Assembly (NCBI GenBank): GCA_928724745.1
Contig: CAKMXJ010000027.1
Location: forward strand, 28,625 to 92,624
Direction of reading: 5' to 3'
DNA length: 64,000 nt
Source of the DNA: Anthracocystis setariae
Lineage: Eukaryota > Basidiomycota > Ustilaginomycetes > Ustilaginales > Ustilaginaceae
Under the pieces are notes generated by a model. The model was not told the origin of the DNA. It saw only the letters and a list, made by a program, of their open reading frames with translations, and made no database searches. Made by a program: the position numbers and the translations under genes. Below, one piece after another: positions 23,250 through 34,039 of the stretch (position 1 is its first letter; each line of letters opens with the position of its first letter).

Positions 23250-23520
23250 TGGAACCTAGGGTCCATAAATCGTCTCACACTTAGAGCATTTCACCCTTTG
23301 GCCACCAAACCCAACAGCAGGTCTTACATCCCGCATTTGGGTTCATGCACTTTGCTGGATTTGGACAAACACATCACAAATTATGGAAAATTGCTGAGGA
23401 TTCACTCACCCATTTGAGACACATGGTTTGAGACAAAAGATTCAAGACATAAGATTTGAAACACCGTCCAAGACCTGCCATTGGGTTTGGAGACTAAAGG
23501 TGTATCATACAGAATCACCA
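23250..23520 (+). repeat. LTR family E, copy 3, fragment
   Basis: Matches the start of copy 2 (GAACCTAGGGT, CACACTTAGAGCATTTCACC) with many changes. Truncated downstream. Confidence 0.6.
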
Positions 23521-23598
23521 CAAGTACATAGAAACCAACAAGTGGATCCACCTATCAGGATGCCAGACACATCTTGACAGACAAGATGGGCAGACCAC

Positions 23599-24094
23599 TG
23601 TTACGGTGAAGGCAGAGAGTCCCGACCAGTGCGTTAACAGAGTGATGCCAGGCGGCCGTGCAGAGGAACGGGCGCACCGCGCATCGTACTATCAGTGGGA
23701 GCGTGCACCGCACGGTACGCTGTGGATGGGAAGGCGCGCTGTGCATTGCCCCCAGAGAAGGGGCTGCACCATGCAATACCCTTTGAAGAGATTCCCCCCC
23801 TTGTGAAGTTGCGTGATGTGCACGTGTCCTGGAGGTGCGCGCCACATGCCACACGCAATGTCTTATAAGGTGCAAGCCACGCGCTACACCCCTGTTGTCC
23901 CTTGTTGATTGTATTCTTAGTTACCCTAGAGTAATAGTGGATATCAGACCCAACGGTAGAACCATTACCCTCAGGATTGTGCTTGGTGACTCTTGTGGCC
24001 ACCACTCCTGCCATGCCCCCCCTCAAGCCCAAGCCTCATGCACCACATGCCATGCCGCACAGTCAAGAGGTTGTCAGACCCTTGGCACTTAACA
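23599..24094 (+). mobile_element. Solo LTR, family B, copy 5 (old)
   Basis: 496 bp, TGTTACGG...CTTAACA. No TSD (ACCAC versus CCTTG). CpG-poor relative to the copy at 50017, fitting greater age or recombination between elements. Confidence 0.8.
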
Positions 24095-24461
24095 CCTTGC
24101 CACCAAGTTGTCACTTCACCTTGAATCTTTCATAACCTCAACAGCAAGCCACTCACACTCCCTGTCAATCTCCAATTCCACTTTCAAGAGTGCCAAGCTA
24201 CCTTCCAAATATAGGTGAAATCCCAGTACATCAACACCCACCGCTGCTACTAGGCCACAGGTATAGCAACTGTGAGGCCATGCCAGAGATCAACTACACA
24301 ATCAAGGCAACACACATTACCTCAATGGCAATAAGTGCACATCCACATGGACATGCTCACTGTACCCAGCGTGGTGCTCAGATTGACCATCCTGTTGCTG
24401 ATCTACCACTTCCATTCACACCCAATCACTGCATTGGAACTTTTAATAGTTTCACCACAAG

Positions 24462-24600
24462 ATGCCTTGCACGGATTGGAAGGTATAATTTGCATTGAAC
24501 TAGCTTGCCTACCATCATAGTATGTACTAATTATACTTCGTGCTCAATCGAACAGTATGATGGGCAGTAATGGGCCTGCCCCAGGTATTGTTGAGAAGGA
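24462..24600 (+). repeat. Interspersed repeat family F, copy 3
   Basis: GATGCCTTGCACGGATTGG through TGCTCAATCGAACAGTATG, matching 6030-6125. Confidence 0.55.
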
Positions 24601-24845
24601 TTTTGCATGAGGGTTTTTTAATGGGTCACACAAATGCAGACGGCAATGGCTTGCCTATTTGCTCATAGTGACATACCTTTGCCCTCCCTGTTGTGCACAT
24701 TCAGGACAGACCCAGTCGATGTTGCCATGTGCTGCAGCTCAAGTATTTCAAAAGTTGGAAGCAAAACAGTCATGAGTCAAGAGTTGAAGCGTCAAAGAGC
24801 CCCAGAGCCAAAAGTCACAGAGCTCCAAAGCGTCAACCAGCAAAC

Positions 24846-24882
24846 GAGCCAGAGAGCCAGAGAGCCAGAGAGCCAGAGAGCC
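24846..24882 (+). repeat. AGAGAGCC microsatellite
   Basis: Four to five tandem copies of AGAGAGCC. It marks the approximate border between the transposon-rich region and the gene island. Confidence 0.7.
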
Positions 24883-25773
24883 ATAGAATTGATGGCACGG
24901 TAATTTGAATTCCAACACTTCCCTTTGAACATATTAAAAGGTCGAGCTGCTTCTTGTTATCGATCCTGGTTCTATTTAGCTCTCTACCGATAGCTTTTGT
25001 GATATCCATATTCAGCACGTCAACGTTGCGGTTTGATATCGTAACAAAGTCAAGCCAACATCCGGCTTTGTACATATTTAGTATTGTGAAATGCAGTTCA
25101 AAGCAGGAGCTCGATGGAGCCAAGCTCGGAATCGGGAATCTCCGTCATTGTGCCTTTGTTTTTCGGAAAGACCTGAACTTGCCAGTTTGTGTTGCGGTGC
25201 CAGATCAAACCATCGAGAACATTCCAATCAGGTTTGTGGACCGAGCGTTGGTAATGCATACCAACAAGGAGAATCTTTCGAGCGTCGGAGCACAACTTTA
25301 TCGGTGCAGCCAAGGCTCGGACCGCATGGCCATGGCAGTATCGTACCGCAAAGGACAGTCACAACGTGACGGCTAGAGAGAGCATATTTGTGAGCACCAA
25401 TTGGGGATTCAGGGTGCAGTCGCTTCCAATAATTACGATCTGTGTCCTGGACATCCCAAGCTCGGGCAAAGATTGCGATGCTGAGACGGCAATACGCGGA
25501 TCAGTCCGGTCCGGACCTGTTCGAGTTTCAGATGGATTTCCGAGCGTGGTAGCTGACTGTTGCACATTCGACCTGAGAGGGAGGGACAGGAATTAGAAAG
25601 TTATGCTGTGTGATGTTTTACGGTGCAGGACAGTACAGTGCAATACAGTACAGTGCATGTGATGCGATTTGATGCGATGCGATGCGACGAGGTATACAGT
25701 GCTTGAGGTAGGAAAGAGACAGCTGCTGGAAAGAGGTTGAGCGAGCAGAACATCAAGACGGAAAGGATTTGAG

Positions 25774-27073
25774 CTATGTGGGGGCTTGCGATGAGGAGGG
25801 AGCGGGTAACAATCTGCCTCTAGCATCACGCCTGCGACCGACGATATTGGCCGTGGACGAACGAGATTTTCGACCCTTGTTGCGATAAGTCAGATTGTGA
25901 CGTTTCACGGCCGGAACGCTGGCAAGACCAGCAGACTTGTCGTTGTTGAAGAGTGGCGGCGCACTCGCCGAAGAAGCTCTTGGGCTCAAGGACGAGCGGT
26001 GAGATGGAGGCGGTGATTCGGCCGATGTGAATGGGACGGGGCTACCTTCAGGGGAGGAAGGACGGGTATCTGAAAGACGATCGGCATCCAGACCGAGGCT
26101 CATGTCGAACGGGTCGGAGCCAAAACTCGGCTCGATGTCGACAGGTCGATTGCGGCCGACGCCGGGTTCAGCTAGAACTTGGTCTGTTTCGTCTGGGTCA
26201 TGCGCTGTTGTTGGTGCGTGAGGTGTGTGGGTCACTAATGGCCTGAGCGTACCTCCGCCAGAGATCGTCGTCAACACCGGGGCGCTTATGGATTGATCGA
26301 GGAAGGTTTGCGGCTCGAAAGGAATCTCCGGACCGAAAAGGATGTGAAGGCGATTCGTTCACAGCTGGCGTCGGAACTTCGACACGCTCGCCGGCGTCGG
26401 ACGCCACTGATAATACATTGTTTGCCAAGATGCTCGAGATGCTGTTTGCTGCGGCGTTGCTTGTGGCGTTGGGATTCATGTTGGTGCCTGTGCTGGTGCT
26501 GGTGCTAGTGACGAGACTGACTTGAGCAAGGCCATTCTTTACTTGTTCAAGGGTGCTGCATGACGCAAGCAGATGCGCAGCAAGAGGAACGGCCTTTGCG
26601 CGTCGTTCGATGTTTGAGGGCAGAGTGCTATTGATGAGCAGCGCCGCTTGAAGGCCGCAAGAGGCGTGGGGGTTGAGTTGTTGGAATGAGTCAAGGATCG
26701 CCGACAAGTGCGCGTGAGCCGAGGGCGGCAAAGCTGAAATGGTGTCTGATACTCGGAGCATGCTCCAACTCAACAGAGCTTCGTCCCTGAAGCTCACTTG
26801 GGCCACAAAGGCGGGCTGTTCTCGGGTTGCCAAAGGCGACGAGGTTGCGTAGGATCCAATCAAGCCCAAGAGATTAGGACAGGATTGCTGAGTGCGCAGC
26901 ACGTCGATGGCCCACTGCCTCTCGTATGGTTCAAGTGTATCGATGAAGCTTTGACATGCATGGGCATCGTGATAGGGGTAATCGAGGGTGCGTAGAAAGT
27001 TGAATGCCTTCTCCCTGGCCATCTCGGCGCCAGTCTTGGCACTCGTACTGGTGCCATCTGCTTGACGATTCAT
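25774..27073 (-). CDS. Unknown protein, probably two exons
   Basis: Start ATG 27071-27073. The first frame alone gives 291 aa, ending at 26198. A second minus-strand frame (to TAG at 25774) overlaps its end and has the look of real protein: Ser/Pro-rich, then a basic tail with KGRKSRSS and GRRRDARGR. Removing 26193-26277 (85 nt; donor GTGTTG, acceptor ACCCAG) joins the two in frame for about 404 aa. A better donor, GTACGC at 26252, does not keep frame. The N-terminal 200 residues are helical (FLRTLDYPYHDAHACQSFID..). No family recognised; nuclear location is a guess from the basic tail. Confidence 0.55.
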
Positions 27074-27702
27074 GTGTGCAGGCAGCGTTTGCAAGCACGC
27101 ATTCGCGGATGAAACACAGCGGATGAGATTGACAGATGGCGGAAGGCGGAAGGATAGCAACAGAAGGTGGTGGTGGTTGGTGGCAACAAAGTGGCCAATG
27201 AGCTGGCTGAGTCGAGACGAGACGAGATTAAAGAGAACAACACTTTCGCCCGTCTCCCGATCTATCTCTCTCTTGGCACAATTTACACCCTTTCACCTTT
27301 GACATTTCACGCGATTCACGCGGCAGACTTCCGAACCCTGTGATTCGGCGTGTCGCGCTGAGTGGTTGTCGGATCAGTGTGAACGTGGCTGTGACTGCAA
27401 CTGTCACTCTGTGAGTGTGACTATGACTGTGTCGGGTTGCATTGATATAATTTGGATATTACTCTATAAATACTTGTCACGCTATCGCACGATTGTATGC
27501 GTGAGAGTGAGAGGAAATGGTAGTGAACGGCGGGATCCGAACGAAGCTGAAAATTCATACAGACCAAGTGGCCGTGAGTGCTGACTCAGCATCAGTCAGG
27601 TGGTTGGGATCGAGGCACCTGACATTACTGTTAAAATAATCATTATGTTATTGTGAATTGAAAAATCGCTCGTTCCATCGATCCACGGCATTTTTTCTAT
27701 TA

Positions 27703-28247
27703 TACCTTTTTTCGCTTCAAACCATGGTTAATGGCAAAGTCATCGTGATTGCTCCTAATGTCTTCGTGACAATGTTAAGAGATCCTAGCTGATGTGATCG
27801 TGAGTCTTGATTGGCTGTCTTTGGGAGAGGTCTGTGTTGATTGTGATTAGTCAGCAACATGCGTGATCCTTGCTTGTCCAAAGTGCTGAGCTTCTCCTTG
27901 TTCTTGCCGAGGGGCTGAGTTCTGTCTTGACACCATCGCATCGCATCGCCAACAACACCATACAGTCCAGACCAAGAAGCAGAGCTCAGTTCCTGATTTG
28001 ATCCGAGGGAAGATTGTTGACATGGTATCCTCGGTCATGTAGTCTGGTTCACAACTGAGAATGCGATTTGGTTCACACAGCATGATCCCTATACATTTGG
28101 CAGATCTTGATACATCGTTTGACTCCCGAAGACAGCCAATCAAGACTCACAATCACATCAGCTAAGATCTTGAACATGTATCACGAAGACATTAGGAGCA
28201 ATCACGATGACATTGCCGTTAACCATGGTTTGAAGCGAAAAAAGGTA
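27703..28247. mobile_element. Foldback MITE with 125-bp inverted arms
   Basis: Left arm 27703-27827 and right arm 28123-28247 are near-perfect complements, ending TACCTTTTTTCGC / GCGAAAAAAGGTA and flanked by TA, as expected for a Tc1/mariner-type non-autonomous element. The 295-bp centre has no ORF. It lies within the gene island. Confidence 0.8.
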
Positions 28248-28249
28248 TA

Positions 28250-29305
28250 TTGTAATATCGAGGTGCCGATTCTTTCTCGCGTCCTTTTCTGAGTTAGAAG
28301 ACGCTGCAATTTTGGTGAATATAGCAATTCATTATTTGACCCTCTTTTAATAATTTTTTTTTGTTTTTTTTTTTTGGCGTCGCGAACTCGAAAATTTGCA
28401 CCACACTTGTAAAAGCTTTTCGGGCCTATGTCACACGATCGCTGCTTGTATGCGATATGTGAATAGTGAAGGCAGTCGATTGCAAGGGGAAGAGATTCAG
28501 TGATGGCCTTGAATATATACATGAGGAGCGTGAGCGACGAGTGTGCGGTGAGGCAAGAGGTCGGAATGTGCTTAGCAGACGCTGACTAAGCGTTAGTCAC
28601 ATGCACACGTGACAGCCTATCACTCATTGCCCACTTGACTTGCTTCGAGGACCTACGTAAGCGTATGAGTTGGGGGAGGGCGGATGCCTTCGATTATGCA
28701 ACTGAGTCTTTCCAGTCAGCCCAGAGCCTCGACAGCGAAGCGGAAACATGAAAATGAGGGTGAGGAACAGAGTGGAAAAGTCACAAAGTGGGAGAGCTGC
28801 AGAGTAGACAAGTCCGTCCCAGTCTGCTACTGTAACGCCACGGGGGGGCAGAGTGTCAAAGTTGGTTAACCATGCAGAGTTTGCAGCAGAAACGACGTTG
28901 AACGCGGTCTATATTTCTTTTTTGAGTTCTCAACAAACCTCCTCCGCCTCTCCAACTTTCCATGTCTCGGGAGCGCTCACTCTCACTCTCACTCTTAATT
29001 CTTAGCTACCAATCAATAAAGCATTCAATTCCCAAAGGCAAGGCAAATACGGTATCATGAGAGTGGCTGTGACGTTGGCAAGCATGTCGAAACGGAACCA
29101 GCACCAGCAAATCATCAGCGCTCTCGCCCTGGTAGAATTCCATGAGTCAAAGAATCCGCGCTGCCGGTAGTCAGATGTCCAACGAGCCAGCCTCCCTGTG
29201 ACACGCGTCTTGAAGTGGACCAGATCTGACACACGCCACCGTACCTGCACTGTACTGTACAGCACAGTGTCCAAGCTTGTTGTCGGTTGGCGATCGCAAT
29301 AAAGG
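28250..29305. other. Intergenic, no supported gene
   Basis: Contains A/T homopolymer runs near 28350-28375 and an ATG frame of 61 codons at 28684 with no recognisable feature. Probably the 3' flank of the FAR1-type gene. Confidence 0.4.
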
Positions 29306-30835
29306 CTAGCTTGCTTCGTTCAATTTGACGTGATGTTCGAGCATGACGATGAGGCTTCGCGTCCACTTCAGCGCCTCTTTCGCCTCGGCGACGCTTAACT
29401 TGGAAACTTGCAGAGTGGTAGTCTCCTTGGGTGGACGCTTCAGTACCACGAGCAGAGGATCCTCGAAGCGCGACCGAGGCGATGACGGAGACGGAGGCGA
29501 TGATGCTTGGAGTGAAAGTGATGCAGGAACACGAGGATGGCTGTGGGCTGTATCACCGAGGCTTTTTTGCCAAGGATACGAGACTTGCTGGTTTCGGCTG
29601 CTGCTCGGGAGATGTCGACTGTACGGATGCGATACACGGCCACGATCGGGGCCTTGGTCGACGGGGTTCACGGGTCGGGAGGCTGCCTGTTGCGAGAAAT
29701 TTCGATTGAGGGGTTCGTGCGGATCTTCAGAGATGCGTCCGCTGCTGCTGCCCGGCAGCCAATTATCGACGTGAAGACGCACGAGACTGTCAGCGGCGAG
29801 ATTGGTGATGGAACCAGTCGAAGGTGCGACTGAAGCTGCGGTTGAAGGAGCCGCCGATGGCGCGCGAGCAGAACGCATTCGACCAGATGTCGTTGACTTT
29901 CTAAGAGGGGTTTGCTGCAAAGGCGAGGCTGATCTACTCGAGATTGGTGAGCCAACGTCCGTGGCAGCATCCGTTGCAGCATCCGTAGCCGCAGGTCGCG
30001 GGCCCAAGTCTGATACCAAGATCGTGCTGGCTCGCCATGCTTCAACGTTGTGGTCAGATTGCGTGGGATGGACAAAACGCCGGGAAGGCTGTGCCAGACT
30101 GCGCTGAGAAATGTGTGGTGAGGAGCCATGGTCCAGTCCGGTGGTGCGCGGCCGTTTAGCAGGGACTATGACGGAGGCAGAGCTGGTGATTGGCTGGGTA
30201 TGCGATCGAAAAGGCGAATGATTGTGCGAGGTGCGGGTTCCAACGATACTGTATCCGGGAGGGTCGTGAGAGATGCGTCTGACCGTGAGACGATACGGAC
30301 AATTTGTAAACGATTTGTCAGGGTCAGGAGGCTTGGTGGTCTTGTGTCCACGTTGGCCAACAAGCTCCTTGGGTTCTCTGGCGCGACAGCAATCGAGGTA
30401 GGCATAAGACTTTATTTTCTTGGGAGGGTCACCGCAGAAGCTGGTACCGCTGGACCGAGTGAAGAGCTTGAAGCCGTTCTGGGTGGAGAAGCGGCGACAA
30501 GTGTCGATGACTGCCGTAAAGTCCGGAAAGACTTGGTCAAGTATACTTTGGGGTAAACGTGCTTCAAATGACCGAGCACTTGTCTCATCGGATGGTGTCT
30601 GATCTACGTCAGACGCGCTGAAATCGCAGCCTCTGCCCGTGTTGGTGACGTTGCTATCCTGAGTATCCAGCTCATCCCCATCCGCCTCCGCCTCCGCCTC
30701 TGCCTCTGCCTCCGCCTCTGCCTCCGCCTCCGCCTCTAGTCGCCCGTCTTGGTCGTCTTGTTCGTCTTGATCACGATTGTCGGCTTCCAGCAGCGCTGGA
30801 CGCGAGGAGGATGAGCGTGGCACGGGTAGCTTCAT
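29306..30835 (-). CDS. FAR1-type DNA-binding domain protein
   Basis: 509 aa from ATG 30833-30835 (the frame extends upstream only through a TTG). Residues 33-51 are an Ala-Glu dipeptide run encoded by a GCCTCC hexamer repeat. Residues about 106-210 resemble the FAR1/WRKY-GCM1 zinc-binding fold: GFKLFTRSSG, YLDCCRAR (C149/C150), TNCPYRLTVRR (C179), a spacer, then TSHNHSPF (H204/H206). The rest is Ser/Pro-rich and disordered, with a leucine-containing C-terminal helix (EAKEALKWTRSLIVMLEHH). No MULE-type catalytic domain follows, so it looks like a stand-alone or domesticated DNA-binding protein acting in the nucleus. Divergent to the gene at 31762 across 926 bp. Confidence 0.75.
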   Translation of the reverse strand: MKLPVPRSSSSRPALLEADNRDQDEQDDQDGRLEAEAEAEAEAEAEAEAEADGDELDTQDSNVTNTGRGCDFSASDVDQTPSDETSARSFEARLPQSILDQVFPDFTAVIDTCRRFSTQNGFKLFTRSSGTSFCGDPPKKIKSYAYLDCCRAREPKELVGQRGHKTTKPPDPDKSFTNCPYRLTVRRISHDPPGYSIVGTRTSHNHSPFRSHTQPITSSASVIVPAKRPRTTGLDHGSSPHISQRSLAQPSRRFVHPTQSDHNVEAWRASTILVSDLGPRPAATDAATDAATDVGSPISSRSASPLQQTPLRKSTTSGRMRSARAPSAAPSTAASVAPSTGSITNLAADSLVRLHVDNWLPGSSSGRISEDPHEPLNRNFSQQAASRPVNPVDQGPDRGRVSHPYSRHLPSSSRNQQVSYPWQKSLGDTAHSHPRVPASLSLQASSPPSPSSPRSRFEDPLLVVLKRPPKETTTLQVSKLSVAEAKEALKWTRSLIVMLEHHVKLNEAS

Positions 30836-31761
30836 GAACGGGAAGCGGAGTGAAAAATGCGGAATGCGAGCATGAATGGTATGCAAGCTCTTTGGTGCGA
30901 GTTCAAGAGCGTGCGCGAAGCATACCTATAGTGGTCGCCATAGTTGGCTGATACGATGATGGTGGTGGGCGGCAATAAAGGATTGGCAGTCCACGTTGGT
31001 GGGTCCATGCAGCTGCGTGTGCGCGTCGGTGACAAACGATTCACCGAAACCCGAAATTGGACTCCCGAAATTGGAAGTGAATCGTGATCACAGCCACGAA
31101 CTTCTGAGATCGGAGATCGGCTCGATTGCTTTATTAATAATACAGTAAACTGTTTTTGCACAAATGTGTCAGAAGCTCAGTCCAACTCGTCCCGTCAATT
31201 TCTTGTTTTATTTGTGTTTGTGTATTTTTTTCGCCAATAATTTGTTGATTTTGTTTACTTCGTCGGACAAGTGGAACCGGCCGATTCAGTAAATCCAGCC
31301 CATCTCAGCCCAGACGCGCACGTCCTTACGGTACGGTCTGCGTCATGCATTTACTGTAACTTTGTCAATTTTGTAAGAAAAAAGAAGCAACAAAAATACA
31401 AGAACAAGTAATGATTTTAATGCTGCGCACACACAAGTACAGTACAGTGCGCAAAACAAGATTGCTAACGCACGCAGAGCGTCGAGTACCAAAAACACAA
31501 GGAGGTACCGCACAATTTTGACTACTACTACAAGAACACTAACAGGAAGCGCGCCGTTGTTGTTGTATTCGTTCTTCTCATTTGTACCAATTCTGCGAGT
31601 TGGCGTAGTGTACAGCTTTGTACAGTTCTGTACAGTACAAGCTAAGCTCCTTGGCGCCTACCTGCTTCTTGCTTGCCTTCTTGCCTTCTTGCCTTCTCGC
31701 TTTCTTTTTCTTTCTTTCGTTATGCCTCTCAGAGACTCACTCTTTTTCAGGGACTTTGACA
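30836..31761. promoter_or_regulatory. Divergent intergenic region
   Basis: 926 bp between two oppositely oriented starts, so it probably contains both promoters. No clear TATA box. Pyrimidine-rich tracts (CTTGCCTTCTTGCCTTCT) near 31670-31715 precede the right-hand gene, a common fungal promoter feature. Confidence 0.4.
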
Positions 31762-32910
31762 ATGTCATCGTCATCGTCATCGTCATCAACCTCGGCCAAT
31801 TCACTGTGGCAGATGGTCTCGGCTCGTGACATCAATTCCATCCCTTTCCCGCGCACGACAGAATCGAATGGAAGCTCCAATGATGCTTCCTACGCCGATT
31901 TCGAGATCCAGGGCCATTTCAAGCTGGCAGGTGTGGCTGCTCGTCGTATCAGAATCATGGTGCATGGTACAATGGATCGCGATCTCGCTTTGCTGGCTTT
32001 GCGCCAGCAACCGTTCCACTTCTTCTCTTACTGGCACGGTAGCGATCGAGATGTGATCTTGTTGCATCACAGACAGAGACAAAAAGATTCCAACCGCCGA
32101 GCAGATCAGCGTGACGACCGAAATGGAGCAGCTAATCGCCAGCTTGTCCTTTTTGCAAACTCGGGCTCGAACCCCAGCAAAGAGGACGAGAACCACGACG
32201 ATGACGAGCAGTCAACGGATTTGGGTTCGCCACTTGACCCTGTAGTGACTCGCGCACCTTCTTCATCAGATGAGTCGATGCACAGCTCTGATACTTTCAA
32301 CACCGTTGGCTACCTCTACCTGTTCCGACAAGGATCTGAGGAGATGATTGCTGCTCTTGCCGTCTCGACCCAAAGCAATGCAAGCACTTGCAGCCCAGCC
32401 ATGAATCCAATTTTGCCAGTACATGGCTCTCTCGATCAGCCTCTTGCGCCCTTTCAAAGTCCGATCGGGACCATTGGCAGTCGGACGCGTGCACGCTCTG
32501 ACCTTGCGTCGGTCGCGCACCATCAACACCGGCTCATACAATTGGATCACCACGAGACCCAAACCATATCGCACACCGACTTGAAACATGCTATGCGCGA
32601 ATCCAGTAGGTCAAGCAGCCAATCACGCGCACACGGTCAGCGTCAGCGTCATGAACTCAGTCATGAACTCAAATGGATCATCTTTGCTGCGAAAGCATTG
32701 ACCCTGGCGTCACTTCACATCAATCTGGTGGAGCTGATCATAATCGGCTGCAATCTCTTGCGTCTCTTGTGGATGGTGACTGTGTTCTACTTTCAACCCG
32801 TCTCCCACGAGCAACTTGAAGCTTATTGCGGCTTCGAGCTCGAGATCTTTGACACGACGCCCATGACTGTGGGATGCTTTATGCTCCAACGCGGTCGCGG
32901 TCGGGTCTGA
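31762..32910 (+). CDS. Unknown protein with hydrophobic C-terminal segment
   Basis: 382 aa from ATG 31762 (upstream frame only via TTG). Begins with a Ser run from a TCA/TCG repeat. Residues 40-110 look folded (FEIQGHFKLAGVAARRIRIMVHG). An acidic disordered stretch follows (KEDENHDDDEQ), then a basic region, and near residues 305-345 a hydrophobic block (WIIFAAKALTLASLHINLVELIIIGCNLL) that could be a membrane hairpin. The tail is Arg-rich. No family recognised. Confidence 0.6.
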   Translation: MSSSSSSSSTSANSLWQMVSARDINSIPFPRTTESNGSSNDASYADFEIQGHFKLAGVAARRIRIMVHGTMDRDLALLALRQQPFHFFSYWHGSDRDVILLHHRQRQKDSNRRADQRDDRNGAANRQLVLFANSGSNPSKEDENHDDDEQSTDLGSPLDPVVTRAPSSSDESMHSSDTFNTVGYLYLFRQGSEEMIAALAVSTQSNASTCSPAMNPILPVHGSLDQPLAPFQSPIGTIGSRTRARSDLASVAHHQHRLIQLDHHETQTISHTDLKHAMRESSRSSSQSRAHGQRQRHELSHELKWIIFAAKALTLASLHINLVELIIIGCNLLRLLWMVTVFYFQPVSHEQLEAYCGFELEIFDTTPMTVGCFMLQRGRGRV

Positions 32911-33354
32911 TATCGCCTTTACTGGTGTTGGATTCCGACATCTGATGCCCCTGTTTTGCAGTCCTCAAATACTATCTCAATTGCGATCGAGCCCATAACA
33001 ATAGATTCGGCTTGGCTTGCTGGATGCCAACATGGTCCCCCGTGGACGTCATAACACAACCTTTCACCCTTATACTGTACGTGTATCAGCATGGTCCATA
33101 ACATAGCAAGACTGCATAACGTGACAGCCGCTTGAAACATGATTTTGGAACGAAACTCATCCAGTGAAGCCTGTGTACAATGAGTGATTGCTTGATTGCC
33201 TGCACGCACTGACCAGCTACTGGCGAGTCGCGCTAGGATGGTATTTCACTCTATGGTTTCATCGCACAACAGCTAAGTTTATGAAACAATGTTGATCACA
33301 TGGTTTCACTTTATGGGCCAGGTAGTCGCGTTATGAGATGCACGGAGGAACAGA
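32911..33354. other. Intergenic, no supported gene
   Basis: Short frames only. Ends at a solo LTR. Confidence 0.4.
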
Positions 33355-33604
33355 TGTTGGCGATCCCAGCCTTGATCGGCTCGCGATATTAGATCGCCGA
33401 TACAGGAGTCTCGTGCATGCGCATGTTCTTGCTGGTTTGTCTTGCCTGTCTGTTTTGTTGCGAGGTAGAGCACATAAAGGAAGTCATACGGGTTAGCTAG
33501 ACATCATAACACAACCACTGTCTTTACATAACTTGTTCCTAGTCCGGTCCCTAATACCAGTGCTCTACCAATCTTGTGCGACTATTTGGTCATACTATCC
33601 AACA
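33355..33604 (+). mobile_element. Solo LTR, family H, copy 1
   Basis: 250 bp, TGTTGG...CCAACA, TSD ACAGA (33350-33354, 33605-33609). Core GATCGGCTCGCGATATTAG. Strand is relative to the other H copies. Confidence 0.9.
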
Positions 33605-33837
33605 ACAGAATCTTAATGATCCGACATTGCCTTTCTCTGTTGCTTAAATCTGGTTCGCCTCTTACTCGCCTTTGACCTCTGTGTGATTTGTGGGTATACG
33701 GTATGTGTGTGATAGAGAAAGAGAGCAGCACGCGAGTCCGTGCGCATGAAAGCGCAGAACGCAGCGTATTGTATGACTTTATTTTTGCGCTTGGCTTCGT
33801 CACGTAGAAACAAAAGAATACAGGAAAAATGAAAAGA

Positions 33838-33888
33838 AGGAAAACAAGAACACAAGAACAAGAACAAGAACAAGAACAAGAAAAAGGA
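33838..33888 (+). repeat. ACAAGA microsatellite
   Basis: Near-tandem ACAAGA units, about 150 bp upstream of the ATG at 34040. Confidence 0.7.
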
Positions 33889-34039
33889 ATAAATACAAGA
33901 ACAATGTTGCACAAGACACAAGCTTCCTCTCGTCCGCTCCTCCTCCATCTGCTTTGCACACCTCACCTCCGTCCAAGACTGCCATCCAGATGCTTCCCAT
34001 GTCCGGAGTTTGAATTGCTGGAATTCACCTCCTCCTAAG

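Noticed and set aside
24954..25376. 140-codon ORF with a hydrophobic, signal-peptide-like start
   Set aside because: Begins with TTG, no ATG before the hydrophobic segment, no recognised features. A spliced effector-like gene cannot be excluded.
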